Source: Acidobacteriaceae bacterium (GTDB lineage: Bacteria > Acidobacteriota > Terriglobia > Terriglobales > Acidobacteriaceae). From it: a DNA stretch of 64,000 nucleotides. Below are positions 1 to 7,360 of this stretch, piece by piece; position 1 is the first letter of the stretch, and each line of letters opens with the position of its first letter. The notes under the pieces are model-generated. The model was not told the DNA's origin. It made no database searches and worked only from the letters and a program-made list of their open reading frames with translations. The DNA is taken from the NCBI GenBank assembly GCA_025361625.1, contig JANYKL010000090.1, positions 1-64,000 on the forward strand, in the 5' to 3' direction. A program made the translations under genes and the position numbers.

Positions 1-253
1 TCGCCGTCGTCTCCATCAGCGGGGTGCGGTTGCCGGTCGCCAACATGACGAGGCCGAAAAAGACCGCGATAAAAATATAAGTTGCGAGGGTCATCGGCTC
101 GACCGCATAGTGTGCCGTGAGTTTAAGAAATTCCGAAGCAGCCAGAAGGGCGACGACAGCGGAGACAATGACAAGCACGGAGATGGGCGCTTTAAGGACC
201 AGCAGAAGAACGATAGGAATTAATATGACAGCCGTGGCAATGCGCTTGATCAA
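1..253 (-). CDS. cdsA: Phosphatidate cytidylyltransferase, N-terminal part (cut by window edge)
   Basis: CdsA makes CDP-diacylglycerol from phosphatidic acid and CTP in the inner membrane, the branch point for phospholipids. Reading the minus strand from a TTG at 253 gives an open frame to the window edge that begins LIKRIATAVILIPIVLLLVL, followed by two more hydrophobic stretches, the pattern of the CdsA N-terminus. This ORF is missing from the supplied track because it has no ATG and no end. The TTG overlaps the TGA of uppS (TTGA), so the two are translationally coupled; uppS-cdsA is a very common gene order. Only about 84 residues are visible and the catalytic C-terminal signature lies outside the window. 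Confidence 0.8.
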   Translation of the reverse strand, partial: MIKRIATAVILIPIVLLLVLKAPISVLVIVSAVVALLAASEFLKLTAHYAVEPMTLATYIFIAVFFGLVMLATGNRTPLMETTA

Positions 254-1077
254 CGCTTAGCCCCGGTTAAAGTTCGGCGGGTAGCGGCTGATCCATTGCC
301 ACCAGTGGCTAAGCCTCCGTAGCGGCGATCCCGTTTCTGGTAGTCTTCGATGCCTTCGAGAAGATTCAATCCCCGGAAATCTGGCCACAACGTTGGCGTC
401 ACATAAATCTCGGCATAGGCGAGTTGCCACAACAGGAAGTTGCTAAGGCGCATCTCGCCGCTGGTGCGAATCACCAGGTCCGGATCCGGCAGGCCGCGGG
501 TATAAAGATGATCGCTGATGGCTTGCTCATCGACTTCCATGTGAGCAAGGCCGCCGTTGCGAGAGGCGGCTTCGGCGAGAGAGCGAAAGGCATCGACGAT
601 CTCGCTGCGCGCGCTGTAATTCAAGGCCAGCGTCAGCAGCATGCCGGTATTCTTCGCGGTCGCCTCGCTCGCTTCATCCATCTCGCGGCGCACCGAAGCG
701 GGCAGTTCGTGCTGGCGCCCGATATATTTCAAACGAATATTGTTTTCATTCAGCGTGTTGACTTCAGCTTTGAGAAAGCGGCACAGGAGTCGCATCAGGA
801 AATCGACTTCGGTCTGTGGCCGTTTCTTCCAATTTTCTTCAGAGAAGGCGTAGAGCGTCAGCGCGGGAATGCCGATGCGGGCCGCGGTTTCTACCGTTGA
901 ACGCACGGATGCGACTCCGGCGCGATGCCCAGCCACCCGCGGCATGTGCCGAAGGCGCGCCCATCGCCCGTTTCCATCCATGATGATTGCAATGTGCCGG
1001 GGAAGACGCGCCGAATCAAGTTGCAGGTACGCAGCAGCTTCCTTGCGGTCCATTCCAGCCGGAACCGTGTGTGCCAA
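250..1077 (-). CDS. uppS: Isoprenyl transferase (undecaprenyl diphosphate synthase family)
   Basis: Cytosolic cis-prenyltransferase that adds isopentenyl units to farnesyl diphosphate to make the C55 lipid carrier for peptidoglycan and surface glycans. HIAIIMDGNGRWA at about residues 28-40 carries the catalytic Asp; LALNYSARSEIVDA and PDPDLVIRTSGEMRLSNFLLWQ near residue 200-220 are the other family signatures. The ORF starts at a TTG (GGAG about 9 bases upstream); an in-frame ATG eight codons later (1053) is an alternative. The C-terminal 25 residues after the conserved core are Gly/Arg-rich and probably disordered. It is coupled to cdsA by an overlapping stop/start. Confidence 0.95.
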   Translation of the reverse strand: MAHTVPAGMDRKEAAAYLQLDSARLPRHIAIIMDGNGRWARLRHMPRVAGHRAGVASVRSTVETAARIGIPALTLYAFSEENWKKRPQTEVDFLMRLLCRFLKAEVNTLNENNIRLKYIGRQHELPASVRREMDEASEATAKNTGMLLTLALNYSARSEIVDAFRSLAEAASRNGGLAHMEVDEQAISDHLYTRGLPDPDLVIRTSGEMRLSNFLLWQLAYAEIYVTPTLWPDFRGLNLLEGIEDYQKRDRRYGGLATGGNGSAATRRTLTGAKR

Positions 1078-1216
1078 GTGGAACGCTCCGAATCGAAGCT
1101 AACATAGGAAATCCTGTGCAGGCAATGTGATACAAGTATCTGCAACGGCAGTGACAACCGCCCCCACCTGGGTGGCTTCTTTAAGAAGAATACCGCGTAA
1201 CGCGAAATCCCGAATG

Positions 1217-2152
1217 CTATGCGAAGAGCGAATATTTTCCGTTTGCGTCTTCGAGCTCAGTCATCGACCTCAGTTCGGGATAATGGCTTACGAGCGAGGC
1301 TGGAGCGGGAACTTTCTTTCCATTGAGCAGATGGCGAAGCTCGAGTGCATTGACGGCAGCCTTGGCCTGAAAATGGTTGTTAGCGATTACGTAGACCGAT
1401 TCGGCTCGCTCCGCAATTGAGCTGATTTTTTCTTTCCATTTTTCCAATTCGGCCATCTTGTAAAGGTAGTTGTAGCGATCGTCACGGTTATCGCTATCAA
1501 ACCACTGCTCGTAGTTGCGCCCGTGCAGGCGCACGTAAGCGAGACTGGAAGTTACGTGTTCAGTCGGAGCGAGCGAGCGGCCGAGTTGGGGCTGATCAAT
1601 ATTGCAAAACGCCACGTTCTGGCGCATGAATTCGGCGATGGTCTCGGCGTTGTCCCAACTCTCATGCCGCACTTCGACCACACGCGGATATTCGATGAAT
1701 TGTCTTAGGACCTGGTCTATATATTCACGATTGAGCCCGGTGTTTTTGAAGGAGACAGGAAATTGGATCAGCAGCGCGCCCAGTTTGCCCTCCGTGGCAA
1801 GCGATTCGAGGCCTTCACGCGCAAGACGCTCATCTTCGTCATTCGGACGAATGCTCGCCGCAGAAGTCGGTTCGGTCGCGGCCAACGGAGAGTGAGTAAA
1901 GGACCGATGGAGCTTGGCTGTGAAAAGAAAGTCGGGATTGACGGCCGCGGCCTTGCGCGCCCAGAAACGTCCGAGCTCTGGCCTGATGTGTCCGTAGAAC
2001 GAAGTGTTGATCTCTATAACGTCAAAGAATCGGGCCAGGAATTCGACAGGATGAATTTTCTTTCTCGTTACCTCTGGCGGATAGAGAATTCCGTCCCAAT
2101 CTTTATAAGACCATCCGGCAGTCCCGATGCGGATTTTCGGAGCGCTAGCCAT
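1217..2152 (-). CDS. DUF72 domain-containing protein
   Basis: 311 residues covering a full-length DUF72 TIM-barrel-like domain. The start, IRIGTAGWSYKDWDGILYPP, then FFDVIEINTSFYG and a late YVRLHGRN segment are typical of this family (YecE-like). No biochemical activity is firmly established for DUF72 proteins; roles in iron-sulfur or nucleic-acid metabolism have been suggested. The N-terminus has no signal peptide, so it is probably cytosolic. It stands alone between uppS and the CAP-domain gene on the same strand, with gaps of roughly 140-150 bases on each side that argue against tight operon coupling. Confidence 0.9.
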   Translation of the reverse strand: MASAPKIRIGTAGWSYKDWDGILYPPEVTRKKIHPVEFLARFFDVIEINTSFYGHIRPELGRFWARKAAAVNPDFLFTAKLHRSFTHSPLAATEPTSAASIRPNDEDERLAREGLESLATEGKLGALLIQFPVSFKNTGLNREYIDQVLRQFIEYPRVVEVRHESWDNAETIAEFMRQNVAFCNIDQPQLGRSLAPTEHVTSSLAYVRLHGRNYEQWFDSDNRDDRYNYLYKMAELEKWKEKISSIAERAESVYVIANNHFQAKAAVNALELRHLLNGKKVPAPASLVSHYPELRSMTELEDANGKYSLFA

Positions 2153-2300
2153 GGGCGGGAAGATGTTCGCAGATTAGCACAGACATCCGATGAGACGGGG
2201 CGACCCCCCTTTTGACATGTCAAGGGCATGATCGTCTGCGAAATCGCTGAGAGGATCGACGCCGGAAATGACGGCGATACTAATCTGGAATGAGGCGATA

Positions 2301-3200
2301 CTAATAGAGAAGAACCGCCACCCAGTACGTGCCGGTTGGATACGTGCTGTTGCGTGCGTAGCAGGAGCCAACCGCGATTTCCCGGGCATTCGGATCGAGC
2401 AGGGCGCGTCGTGCAGCTTGCGGTAGTTCCTCCGGGTGAGTCTGCGTGTAAACAATAATTCGGGATCTGGAGTAAGAAGTGGCAAGAAGATGGGCATTCG
2501 GATGGCTTTCGTCAGAAAGCGAACAGGCTGCGTCATCGAGTTTGGCGGGAGCAATCTGCGTGAACTCCGCTAACCCTGCCTCGCTTCGCACTTGCGAAAC
2601 AGCGCGGCTGACCAATTGGTTGCTTTCAGTGGAAGAGTAGGAGGCGATCTCGTGAGCGAAATCCTGCACGACGTAGAGCTTTCCGTGGTTCCAGATGGCA
2701 GCGATGCCGGCCACGTTGAAGCCTTGGTCAAGTAAATTCTTGCGATGCGGCGGGGAGCGCATGAACGCCTCATTGGCCGAAGTCGAACAAGTCGCATACG
2801 CAATGTTCTCTCCCGCGTAATCGATCTTGAGCGGGCCAGCCTGCGAAATACGCTGCATCAGATCCGCTTCGCCGGGGTACTGGTGTTCCATTTGCTGCTT
2901 TGCGATCATCAACTCAGCGTGGCGGCGTGCCGCTTCGAGCAGGCTATTGTCCACGCGCAGGGCGGGCGCTCCCGCTAGCTCGCGGCTGTGATTGGCCATC
3001 AATAAAAGTTCATTCTCAGCGCTGGAGTCTTCGGCTCGGGGGTCGGGTTTGTTGTTCGTTCGTCCCGCAGTATGATTGGAATCGACACAATCGCCCAACG
3101 TATTTTCAGAAGATTCGCGGCCGGCGGGATTGTTGGAGCAGCTTCCGCGCGCAATCGCCGAGATCGCTACGAACAGCAAGACCGCCCATGACCGCATCAT
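2301..3200 (-). CDS. Secreted CAP (SCP/PR-1-like) domain protein
   Basis: 299 residues with a probable lipoprotein-like or Sec signal at the N-terminus (hydrophobic stretch ending ARGSCSNN, where Cys20 could be a lipobox cysteine). A CAP domain occupies about residues 65-190: LLLMANHSRELAGAPALRVD, HAELMIAKQQMEHQ, AGENIAYA, SPPHRKNLL and LYVVQDFA match the usual CAP blocks, including the histidines and glutamate that line the cavity. The remaining about 110 residues form an unrecognised C-terminal domain. Bacterial CAP proteins are exported and often of unknown substrate. It is transcribed divergently from rmuC across about 110 bases. Confidence 0.85.
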   Translation of the reverse strand: MMRSWAVLLFVAISAIARGSCSNNPAGRESSENTLGDCVDSNHTAGRTNNKPDPRAEDSSAENELLLMANHSRELAGAPALRVDNSLLEAARRHAELMIAKQQMEHQYPGEADLMQRISQAGPLKIDYAGENIAYATCSTSANEAFMRSPPHRKNLLDQGFNVAGIAAIWNHGKLYVVQDFAHEIASYSSTESNQLVSRAVSQVRSEAGLAEFTQIAPAKLDDAACSLSDESHPNAHLLATSYSRSRIIVYTQTHPEELPQAARRALLDPNAREIAVGSCYARNSTYPTGTYWVAVLLY

Positions 3201-3309
3201 ATTTTTGAGTTCAAAGTTGCGGCCGGGGGGTCACCGACAAAGATCGCGGATAAAGTTCCCGCTTTCCATCTCTAACGCTAACCTCTAAAATTCAGGTCAT
3301 CTACTTACC

Positions 3310-4641
3310 ATGGAGACATTGCTCTTAGTTACTATCCTCGTCGGAACCCTTGCCCTGCTTGGGTTTTCAGCGATCCTATGGCGCCGTGTCGCGGGCACAT
3401 CGCAAGTTGATGTAAAAGCGGAAGTTGCAGCTCACCTCGAAAGGTTTAATACCACCCTCGGCCAAAAGATCAGTACCAGCACTGCCGATATGGCCACTCG
3501 CCTGGAGCAGACCAAAGGGGACCTCCGGCAGCAGGTGACAGACCGCATCCAGCAAGGGTTTTCGGAGATTCGCACTTCGGTAGAGCGGCAACTTGCTTCC
3601 GGGCGCGAGGAGCAGAAGCGGAACCTTGCCGAAGGCCGAAGTGAGCTAACCAGTTCTCTGCTGCTAACCACGCAGCAATTAAAAGTCGAATTTCAATGCC
3701 TCAATCAGCAAACCGCCCAGAGTCTGGAGTCGATTCGTGACCGCGTCGATGTGAGGCTGATGGCGATCACCGATCAAGTGCAACAAAAACTTGATCAGAA
3801 CATTAAGGAAGGATTCGCGCAGTTCGAAAAAGTGCAGCAACACCTGAAGAACGCGGAAGAGCAGCTGCGTGAAGTCGGAGCTCTCGGGCACTCGATTAAC
3901 GATCTGAACAATTTATTGAAGTTGCCACACCTGCGCGGTCAGTTTGGCGAGGCCAGCCTGGAGCGGCTTCTGGCCGATTTTCTTCCGGCACACATGTTCG
4001 CGCTGCAATCTTCGTGCGGTGAAGGCGGGGGGCGAGCCGATGCGGTCATCTTTTTCCCCGACCGTAAGCTTCCGATCGATGCCAAGTTTCCACGGGAACA
4101 GGTGATTGCCTTATTCGAGAGCAACGACAAGGCCGAAATCGACGCCGCGCGCGTCGTCCTGGTTAGAGTAATGAAAGCCGAGGCCAAGCGCATTCAGCAG
4201 TACATTCAGCCTGAAAACGGGACGACCGATATCGCGCTCATGTACTTGCCGAGCGAAACCCTCTACATGGAGGTCATCCGCAATCGTGAACTTGGCGACT
4301 GGATGAATGACCAGCATGTCTTCCCCGTCTCTCCAAACACGCTGCTGATGACGTTGCACACGATTTCGCTCGTCCACAAGTGGTACGAGGTAGCAACCAG
4401 ATTCGAAAAGAGCCGGGCTGAACTCGGTAAGGCGCAAAAGTCTTTTGACTTCTTCCAAAGCCAATTTGAGAACGTAGGCAAGAATCTGAACAAGGCGCAG
4501 GAAGCATTCGAAACCGCGCAACGCCACTTGAAAAACTATCGTGGCAAGGTAACCGCGCTGAGCGGACAAGAGCAATTGGAGCTTGAAACGTCGGCTCCGA
4601 CCGAAAAGCCGTTGCCGCTGGTGGACAAGGCAAGCGCCTGA
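3310..4641 (+). CDS. rmuC: DNA recombination protein RmuC
   Basis: 443 residues. An N-terminal membrane helix (METLLLVTILVGTLALLGFSA) is followed by a long heptad-rich coiled coil (about residues 35-200) and then the RmuC nuclease-like domain, with LRGQFGEASLERLLADFLP, the acidic/lysine pattern DAVIFFPDRKLPIDAKFP and the GTTDIALMYLPSE segment. RmuC limits DNA inversions at short inverted repeats in E. coli and belongs structurally to the PD-(D/E)XK nuclease group. The TGA stop lies only 5 bases before the first copy of the 118-bp tRNA-Ser repeat, so the ancestral neighbour downstream was very probably the tRNA-Ser gene. Confidence 0.93.
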   Translation: METLLLVTILVGTLALLGFSAILWRRVAGTSQVDVKAEVAAHLERFNTTLGQKISTSTADMATRLEQTKGDLRQQVTDRIQQGFSEIRTSVERQLASGREEQKRNLAEGRSELTSSLLLTTQQLKVEFQCLNQQTAQSLESIRDRVDVRLMAITDQVQQKLDQNIKEGFAQFEKVQQHLKNAEEQLREVGALGHSINDLNNLLKLPHLRGQFGEASLERLLADFLPAHMFALQSSCGEGGGRADAVIFFPDRKLPIDAKFPREQVIALFESNDKAEIDAARVVLVRVMKAEAKRIQQYIQPENGTTDIALMYLPSETLYMEVIRNRELGDWMNDQHVFPVSPNTLLMTLHTISLVHKWYEVATRFEKSRAELGKAQKSFDFFQSQFENVGKNLNKAQEAFETAQRHLKNYRGKVTALSGQEQLELETSAPTEKPLPLVDKASA

Positions 4642-4646
4642 TCGCC

Positions 4647-4764
4647 CTTGTGCGGATCAAAAATGCCAGTGGTAAACTATTTGGGCGGTCTGCATCACAC
4701 CGTAAGCGTTTGACATCCACACGCCGGAGAGATGGCCGAGAGGCTGAAGGCGGCGGTTTGCTAA
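4647..4764 (+). repeat. 118-bp direct repeat, left copy, with truncated tRNA-Ser 5' half
   Basis: The sequence from CTTGTGCGG to TTTGCTAA matches 6569-6686 at 115 of 118 positions by eye; the three differences all lie in a short patch at about 4681-4686. It includes the promoter-like TAAACT, the leader, and bases 1-39 of tRNA-Ser (GGAGAGATGGCCGAG through the anticodon loop TTGCTAA). After 4764 the sequence departs from tRNA, so this copy cannot make a tRNA. It reads as the left junction of an inserted segment that targeted the anticodon loop. Confidence 0.9.
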
Positions 4765-4809
4765 GTCGCACCAAACCCTTGACCCGCCTTGTTTCCAAGG
4801 GGTTGCGAC
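4765..4809. other. Large imperfect hairpin at the left junction of the insert
   Basis: Starting exactly where tRNA identity stops, GTCGC...AACCCTTG is answered by CAAGGGGTT-GCGAC, giving an inverted repeat with about 13 paired bases, one bulge and a short internal loop. There is no T-run after it, so it is not an ordinary terminator. The position, next to the putative crossover, fits recombinase core/arm sites of an integrating element or a remnant of one, but this is inference. Confidence 0.5.
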
Positions 4810-4947
4810 AGCCGAGTGCTTATCCTTTTGGCCAGAATTGGCCACATCAGCTTCCAAACGGACAGCAAGGCGGACAGTAATCCAGTTTTCAGTAGCCACT
4901 CATTCCCTTGATTGACCTTCTTCTATGATCCGATTATGCAAAGGTTG

Positions 4948-4982
4948 AGCAGTTGTTAGTGTAATGGCGATATTACGACAGC
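4948..4982 (+). repeat. Insert-internal repeat R1 (about 34 bp)
   Basis: AGTTGTTAGTGTAATGGCGA continuing to ACGACAGCTA. It matches R2 (around 5640-5674) at most positions in the same orientation and R3 (around 6281-6315) in the opposite orientation. It lies immediately downstream of the minus-strand gene ending at 4982. Confidence 0.7.
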
Positions 4983-5530
4983 TACTTGACGACCGATCCA
5001 TCCAGCACCGTTAACTCATCGTCGCTCAACTTGTTATGGATGGCGCGGAGCTTGCTCCCGTCTCTTAGCGAGAAATACGTGTAGGTCGCAGGTCCGTCGC
5101 CACCACTAAATTTAGTGACAAGATAAACATCACCCGTCACGGGTTCTCCGCGTTCTCCTCGCTCCTGAAACGTCCATCTTACAGCCTCACCGTTCATTGC
5201 CTCGACGGTGACTGTGGCATTCGGTGGCCCCTCAACGTCGGGTGCCCGGTCCATGAAAAGAGTCTCACGAAGCACCAGCGCCTCGCTACGAGTGCCGTGT
5301 TCTGTCAAAAGCTCGACGACAGTAAATCGCCTATTCCGCGTGAGGAAATGGGGTTCGGTACCCTTCACCTTGATCTCCAATGTTGAGACGGCGGAATTGC
5401 GATCCTTTGGGAGACTCACTCCAAGTGTGCCCTCTAATAGAACGAACTCAGCGATGAGAGCGACTGCTAGGATCGCAGCGAAGACAAGAACCGCCTTCCT
5501 TGCCGTCACAAACTGTGACATGTCATTCAT
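4982..5530 (-). CDS. Hypothetical membrane-anchored protein (cargo of the tRNA-Ser insert)
   Basis: 182 residues: a short cytosolic start, one hydrophobic helix at about residues 13-33 (AVLVFAAILAVALIAEFVLL), then a soluble, probably extracytoplasmic, beta-rich region. I do not recognise the family. The track start (ATG 5530) touches an AGGAG with no spacer; the ATG three codons later (5521) has the same AGGAG at 9 bases and is the better start. A 34-bp repeat lies just after its stop. The gene sits inside the segment bounded by the 118-bp repeats and is probably foreign or accessory. Confidence 0.6.
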   Translation of the reverse strand: MNDMSQFVTARKAVLVFAAILAVALIAEFVLLEGTLGVSLPKDRNSAVSTLEIKVKGTEPHFLTRNRRFTVVELLTEHGTRSEALVLRETLFMDRAPDVEGPPNATVTVEAMNGEAVRWTFQERGERGEPVTGDVYLVTKFSGGDGPATYTYFSLRDGSKLRAIHNKLSDDELTVLDGSVVK

Positions 5531-5637
5531 CTCCTAGTAGCTGAGGCTTCTGGCCGTTGGACTGATTCTTGCGCTTACAGGGGATTGCGGGAAGGTGACT
5601 ATTGTCATCAGGCGTTGGCACTAATTGAGAACGGCGG

Positions 5638-5674
5638 CTCGTCGTTAGTGAAATGGCGATTTTTCAACAGTTAG
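5638..5674 (+). repeat. Insert-internal repeat R2 (about 34 bp)
   Basis: CGTCGTTAGTGAAATGGCGA continuing to CAACAGTTA, next to the stop of the minus-strand gene at 5684. Together with R3 it forms an inverted pair around the 5684-6151 gene (CGGCTCGTCGTTAGTG on the left, CACTAACGACCAGCCG on the right). Confidence 0.7.
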
Positions 5675-5683
5675 TCTTGCGCC

Positions 5684-6151
5684 TCATTCTTCGTGATCCA
5701 GAGGTCTTCCATCGGGGCCGATCTGCACCTCCGACCTTTTTCCATCAGTTACGACTTGTGCTTCGTATGCTACAAGCTTGCCGTGTTTGGTAAGGGACTC
5801 GACCTTCACGAGTTTGCCGTTCGCGATCTTGGCTTGCAGTCCATCCCTCACGGCAGGAGAGAGCGAATCCACAACCACTTGTTCTTCCACCTCCACGATC
5901 TGACCGTTGGCGTCCATCAGGACATCTTTGCTGTGGCCATTGACCACGAACTCCGCCTCAAAGAAGGTTTGTCCGTGCTCTTTTTCCTCTGAAAAGCCGC
6001 GAATGGTCGCACCCTGACTCTGCGCTGCAACAGCTTTTTCAAGTGCGGGCGGTAGGTACGAACGTTTGATCTTCTTTTCCTGTGTCCAAGCCGGAACGGT
6101 GAGAAACAGGCTGGCAACCGCTGCAAGTCCAACCACTCGTGAATTGCTCAT
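5684..6151 (-). CDS. Exported PepSY-like repeat protein (putative)
   Basis: The track gives 179 residues, but the ATG at 6151 (codon 25) is preferred: it has AGAGGA upstream and opens a clean signal peptide, MSNSRVVGLAAVASLFLTVP ending near AWTQ. The mature protein of about 130 residues holds two similar alpha/beta units (LPPALEKAVAAQSQGATIRG ... YEAEFVVNG-type strand, then LSPAVRDGLQAKIANGKLVK ... YEAQVVTDGKRSEVQIGPDG), the layout of PepSY-like/DUF2874 periplasmic proteins, which are often linked to protease inhibition or sensing. The function here is unknown. It is flanked by R2 and R3 in inverted orientation inside the tRNA-Ser insert. Confidence 0.7.
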   Translation of the reverse strand: MSNSRVVGLAAVASLFLTVPAWTQEKKIKRSYLPPALEKAVAAQSQGATIRGFSEEKEHGQTFFEAEFVVNGHSKDVLMDANGQIVEVEEQVVVDSLSPAVRDGLQAKIANGKLVKVESLTKHGKLVAYEAQVVTDGKRSEVQIGPDGRPLDHEE

Positions 6152-6280
6152 GGGTTTTTCCTCTGAAACAAGAATACGCTGTTCAATGTGAAGACATCTA
6201 GAAGCGTTGGAATTTCTCGCCAACGCACGAGACTGCTGGTGCGTAATGGCCCGACTGGAACAGTCGCTGACGGGTAGGTG

Positions 6281-6315
6281 TCGAAAACAGGCGATTACAC
6301 TAACGACCAGCCGTT
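6281..6315 (-). repeat. Insert-internal repeat R3 (inverted copy)
   Basis: TGTCGAAAACAGGCGATTAC followed by ACTAACGACCAGCC; its reverse complement (GGTCGTTAGTGTAAT...) aligns with R1 and R2. A weaker partial copy (GCTGGTGCGTAATGGC) lies just before it at about 6236. Confidence 0.65.
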
Positions 6316-6328
6316 TTGGCGAAAATTC

Positions 6329-6568
6329 CTAGGCCGAGAAAGGCTCGATCCCCAAGGACGCCAAGAATTGGTTGTCGGCCTTTATTCTTTCGGCCCTTGT
6401 CATAGCGTCGACGATTGAAGGCTTCTTGTCCATCGTCTCTACGGTCCCAGTTTCGTCGCACTCGCCATTCTTTATGGACTCAAGGAGCTTCAACAAATAC
6501 TGGCGCTCGTCCTCGCGAATGGACTTCCCCCAGTCTGCCAGGGTTTTCTTTGCTTGATCGTTTGTCAT
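6329..6568 (-). CDS. Hypothetical 79-aa protein abutting the right 118-bp repeat
   Basis: 79 residues, hydrophilic and probably helical, start MTNDQAKKTLADWGKSIRED; no membrane segment and no family recognised. Its ATG ends one base before the right copy of the 118-bp repeat (6569), so its upstream region is the reverse complement of the tRNA-Ser promoter segment; no convincing Shine-Dalgarno is visible there. That raises the possibility that the true 5' end was lost or replaced when the repeat arose. Coding status is moderately likely from length and composition only. Confidence 0.5.
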   Translation of the reverse strand: MTNDQAKKTLADWGKSIREDERQYLLKLLESIKNGECDETGTVETMDKKPSIVDAMTRAERIKADNQFLASLGIEPFSA

Positions 6569-6686
6569 CTTGTGCGGATCAAAAATGCCAGTGGTAAACT
6601 AATGGGACGGTCTGCATCACACCGTAAGCGTTTGACATCCACACGCCGGAGAGATGGCCGAGAGGCTGAAGGCGGCGGTTTGCTAA
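6569..6686 (+). repeat. 118-bp direct repeat, right copy, completing tRNA-Ser
   Basis: Second copy of the 4647-4764 repeat. Here the 5' tRNA half joins a proper 3' half, so the tRNA gene is intact. The copy carries its own promoter-like region (TTGTGC ... TAAACT, 19-base spacer), which explains how the tRNA can stay expressed although it is now 1.9 kb from its ancestral upstream neighbour rmuC. Confidence 0.9.
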
Positions 6687-6741
6687 ACCGTTATAGGGTC
6701 TAACAACTCTATCGAGGGTTCGAATCCCTCTCTCTCCGCCA
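6648..6741 (+). tRNA. tRNA-Ser (anticodon GCT)
   Basis: Acceptor GGAGAGA pairs fully with TCTCTCC, followed by discriminator G and an encoded CCA. The D arm is GCC/GGC, the anticodon stem GCGGT/ACCGT encloses TTGCTAA with anticodon GCT (codons AGC/AGU), a class II variable arm ATAGGG/CTCTAT is present, and the T arm is GAGGG-TTCGAAT-CCCTC. All stems are intact. The 118-bp duplication ends inside the anticodon loop (6686), so this is a hybrid gene: repeat-derived 5' half and resident 3' half. Confidence 0.97.
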
Positions 6742-7033
6742 GTTTCAATGATTTGAAGTGGTTCCCTCCCTAGGCCCCTCCGGTTTAGAACCCCCCTGTA
6801 AAGTTTTTCAGGCCGGCCCGTCGCCTGCTAAGGCCAGAACAGAGAATTTTTCAATCAAGAGTCTCTAACGCTGACGCGAGCAATCGAGGCGGGTTAGTTC
6901 CTCAAACGCTCCAGAAAGTCGCTGACTTTGGCGAGAAGATGTGCGGTTTATCTAATTACAAAGCAACATTTTTCAGGCTCGTTGCAGCTTCATTATTGAC
7001 TGCTCCGCCCTTTTTCCTAGATGATTGTGAGAC

Positions 7034-7237
7034 ATGGACGTCGAGCGCATCATTGGTGACATCGAGCAGATACAGGAAATGTTCGAAGCGCCGGATATCA
7101 GGCCACTCACCGCAAGCGACATTTCTGCGGCGAATCGGCGGCACGATGAGAAGCTCGCCCAAAGCCCCTGGTTTCGACTCTGGCAAAGTTACGGACTTTG
7201 CTGCCGACCCAACGCCGAAGCGCGGCTTGAAGTCTAA
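7034..7237 (+). CDS. Small conserved protein (67 aa), probably acidobacterial
   Basis: 67 residues, MDVERIIGDIEQIQEMFEAP opening, then DIRPLTASDISAANRRHDEK and a Trp/Cys-containing end (WFRLWQSYGLCCRPN). The regular acidic helix and compact conserved-looking core resemble short proteins I associate with Acidobacteriota genomes, but I cannot name a function. GTGAG lies about 5 bases before the ATG as a weak ribosome site. It stands alone, 290 bases after the tRNA, upstream of a convergent PAP2 gene. Overlapping longer ORFs in this area look like shadows. Confidence 0.6.
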   Translation: MDVERIIGDIEQIQEMFEAPDIRPLTASDISAANRRHDEKLAQSPWFRLWQSYGLCCRPNAEARLEV

Positions 7238-7360
7238 TGCCATGCTTAGCATCCAGCGCTTAAATTGACATCTCACCGGCGATGCGCCTGCATCGTGAGG
7301 AAGACTGTTCCGTTCAACTTGGACTGGCCGGTCCGGCAAAATCTATCGGGACATGGTTGC

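Noticed and set aside
4948-6315. Integron attC sites as an explanation of R1-R3
   Set aside because: GTTAGTG does not fit the GTTRRRY core rule, the copies differ in orientation, and no integrase is present; left as unclassified repeats.
6632-6637. TTGACA just before tRNA-Ser as its -35 box
   Set aside because: It lies only 11 bases upstream of the tRNA, so the -10 would fall inside the gene; the upstream TAAACT region fits better.
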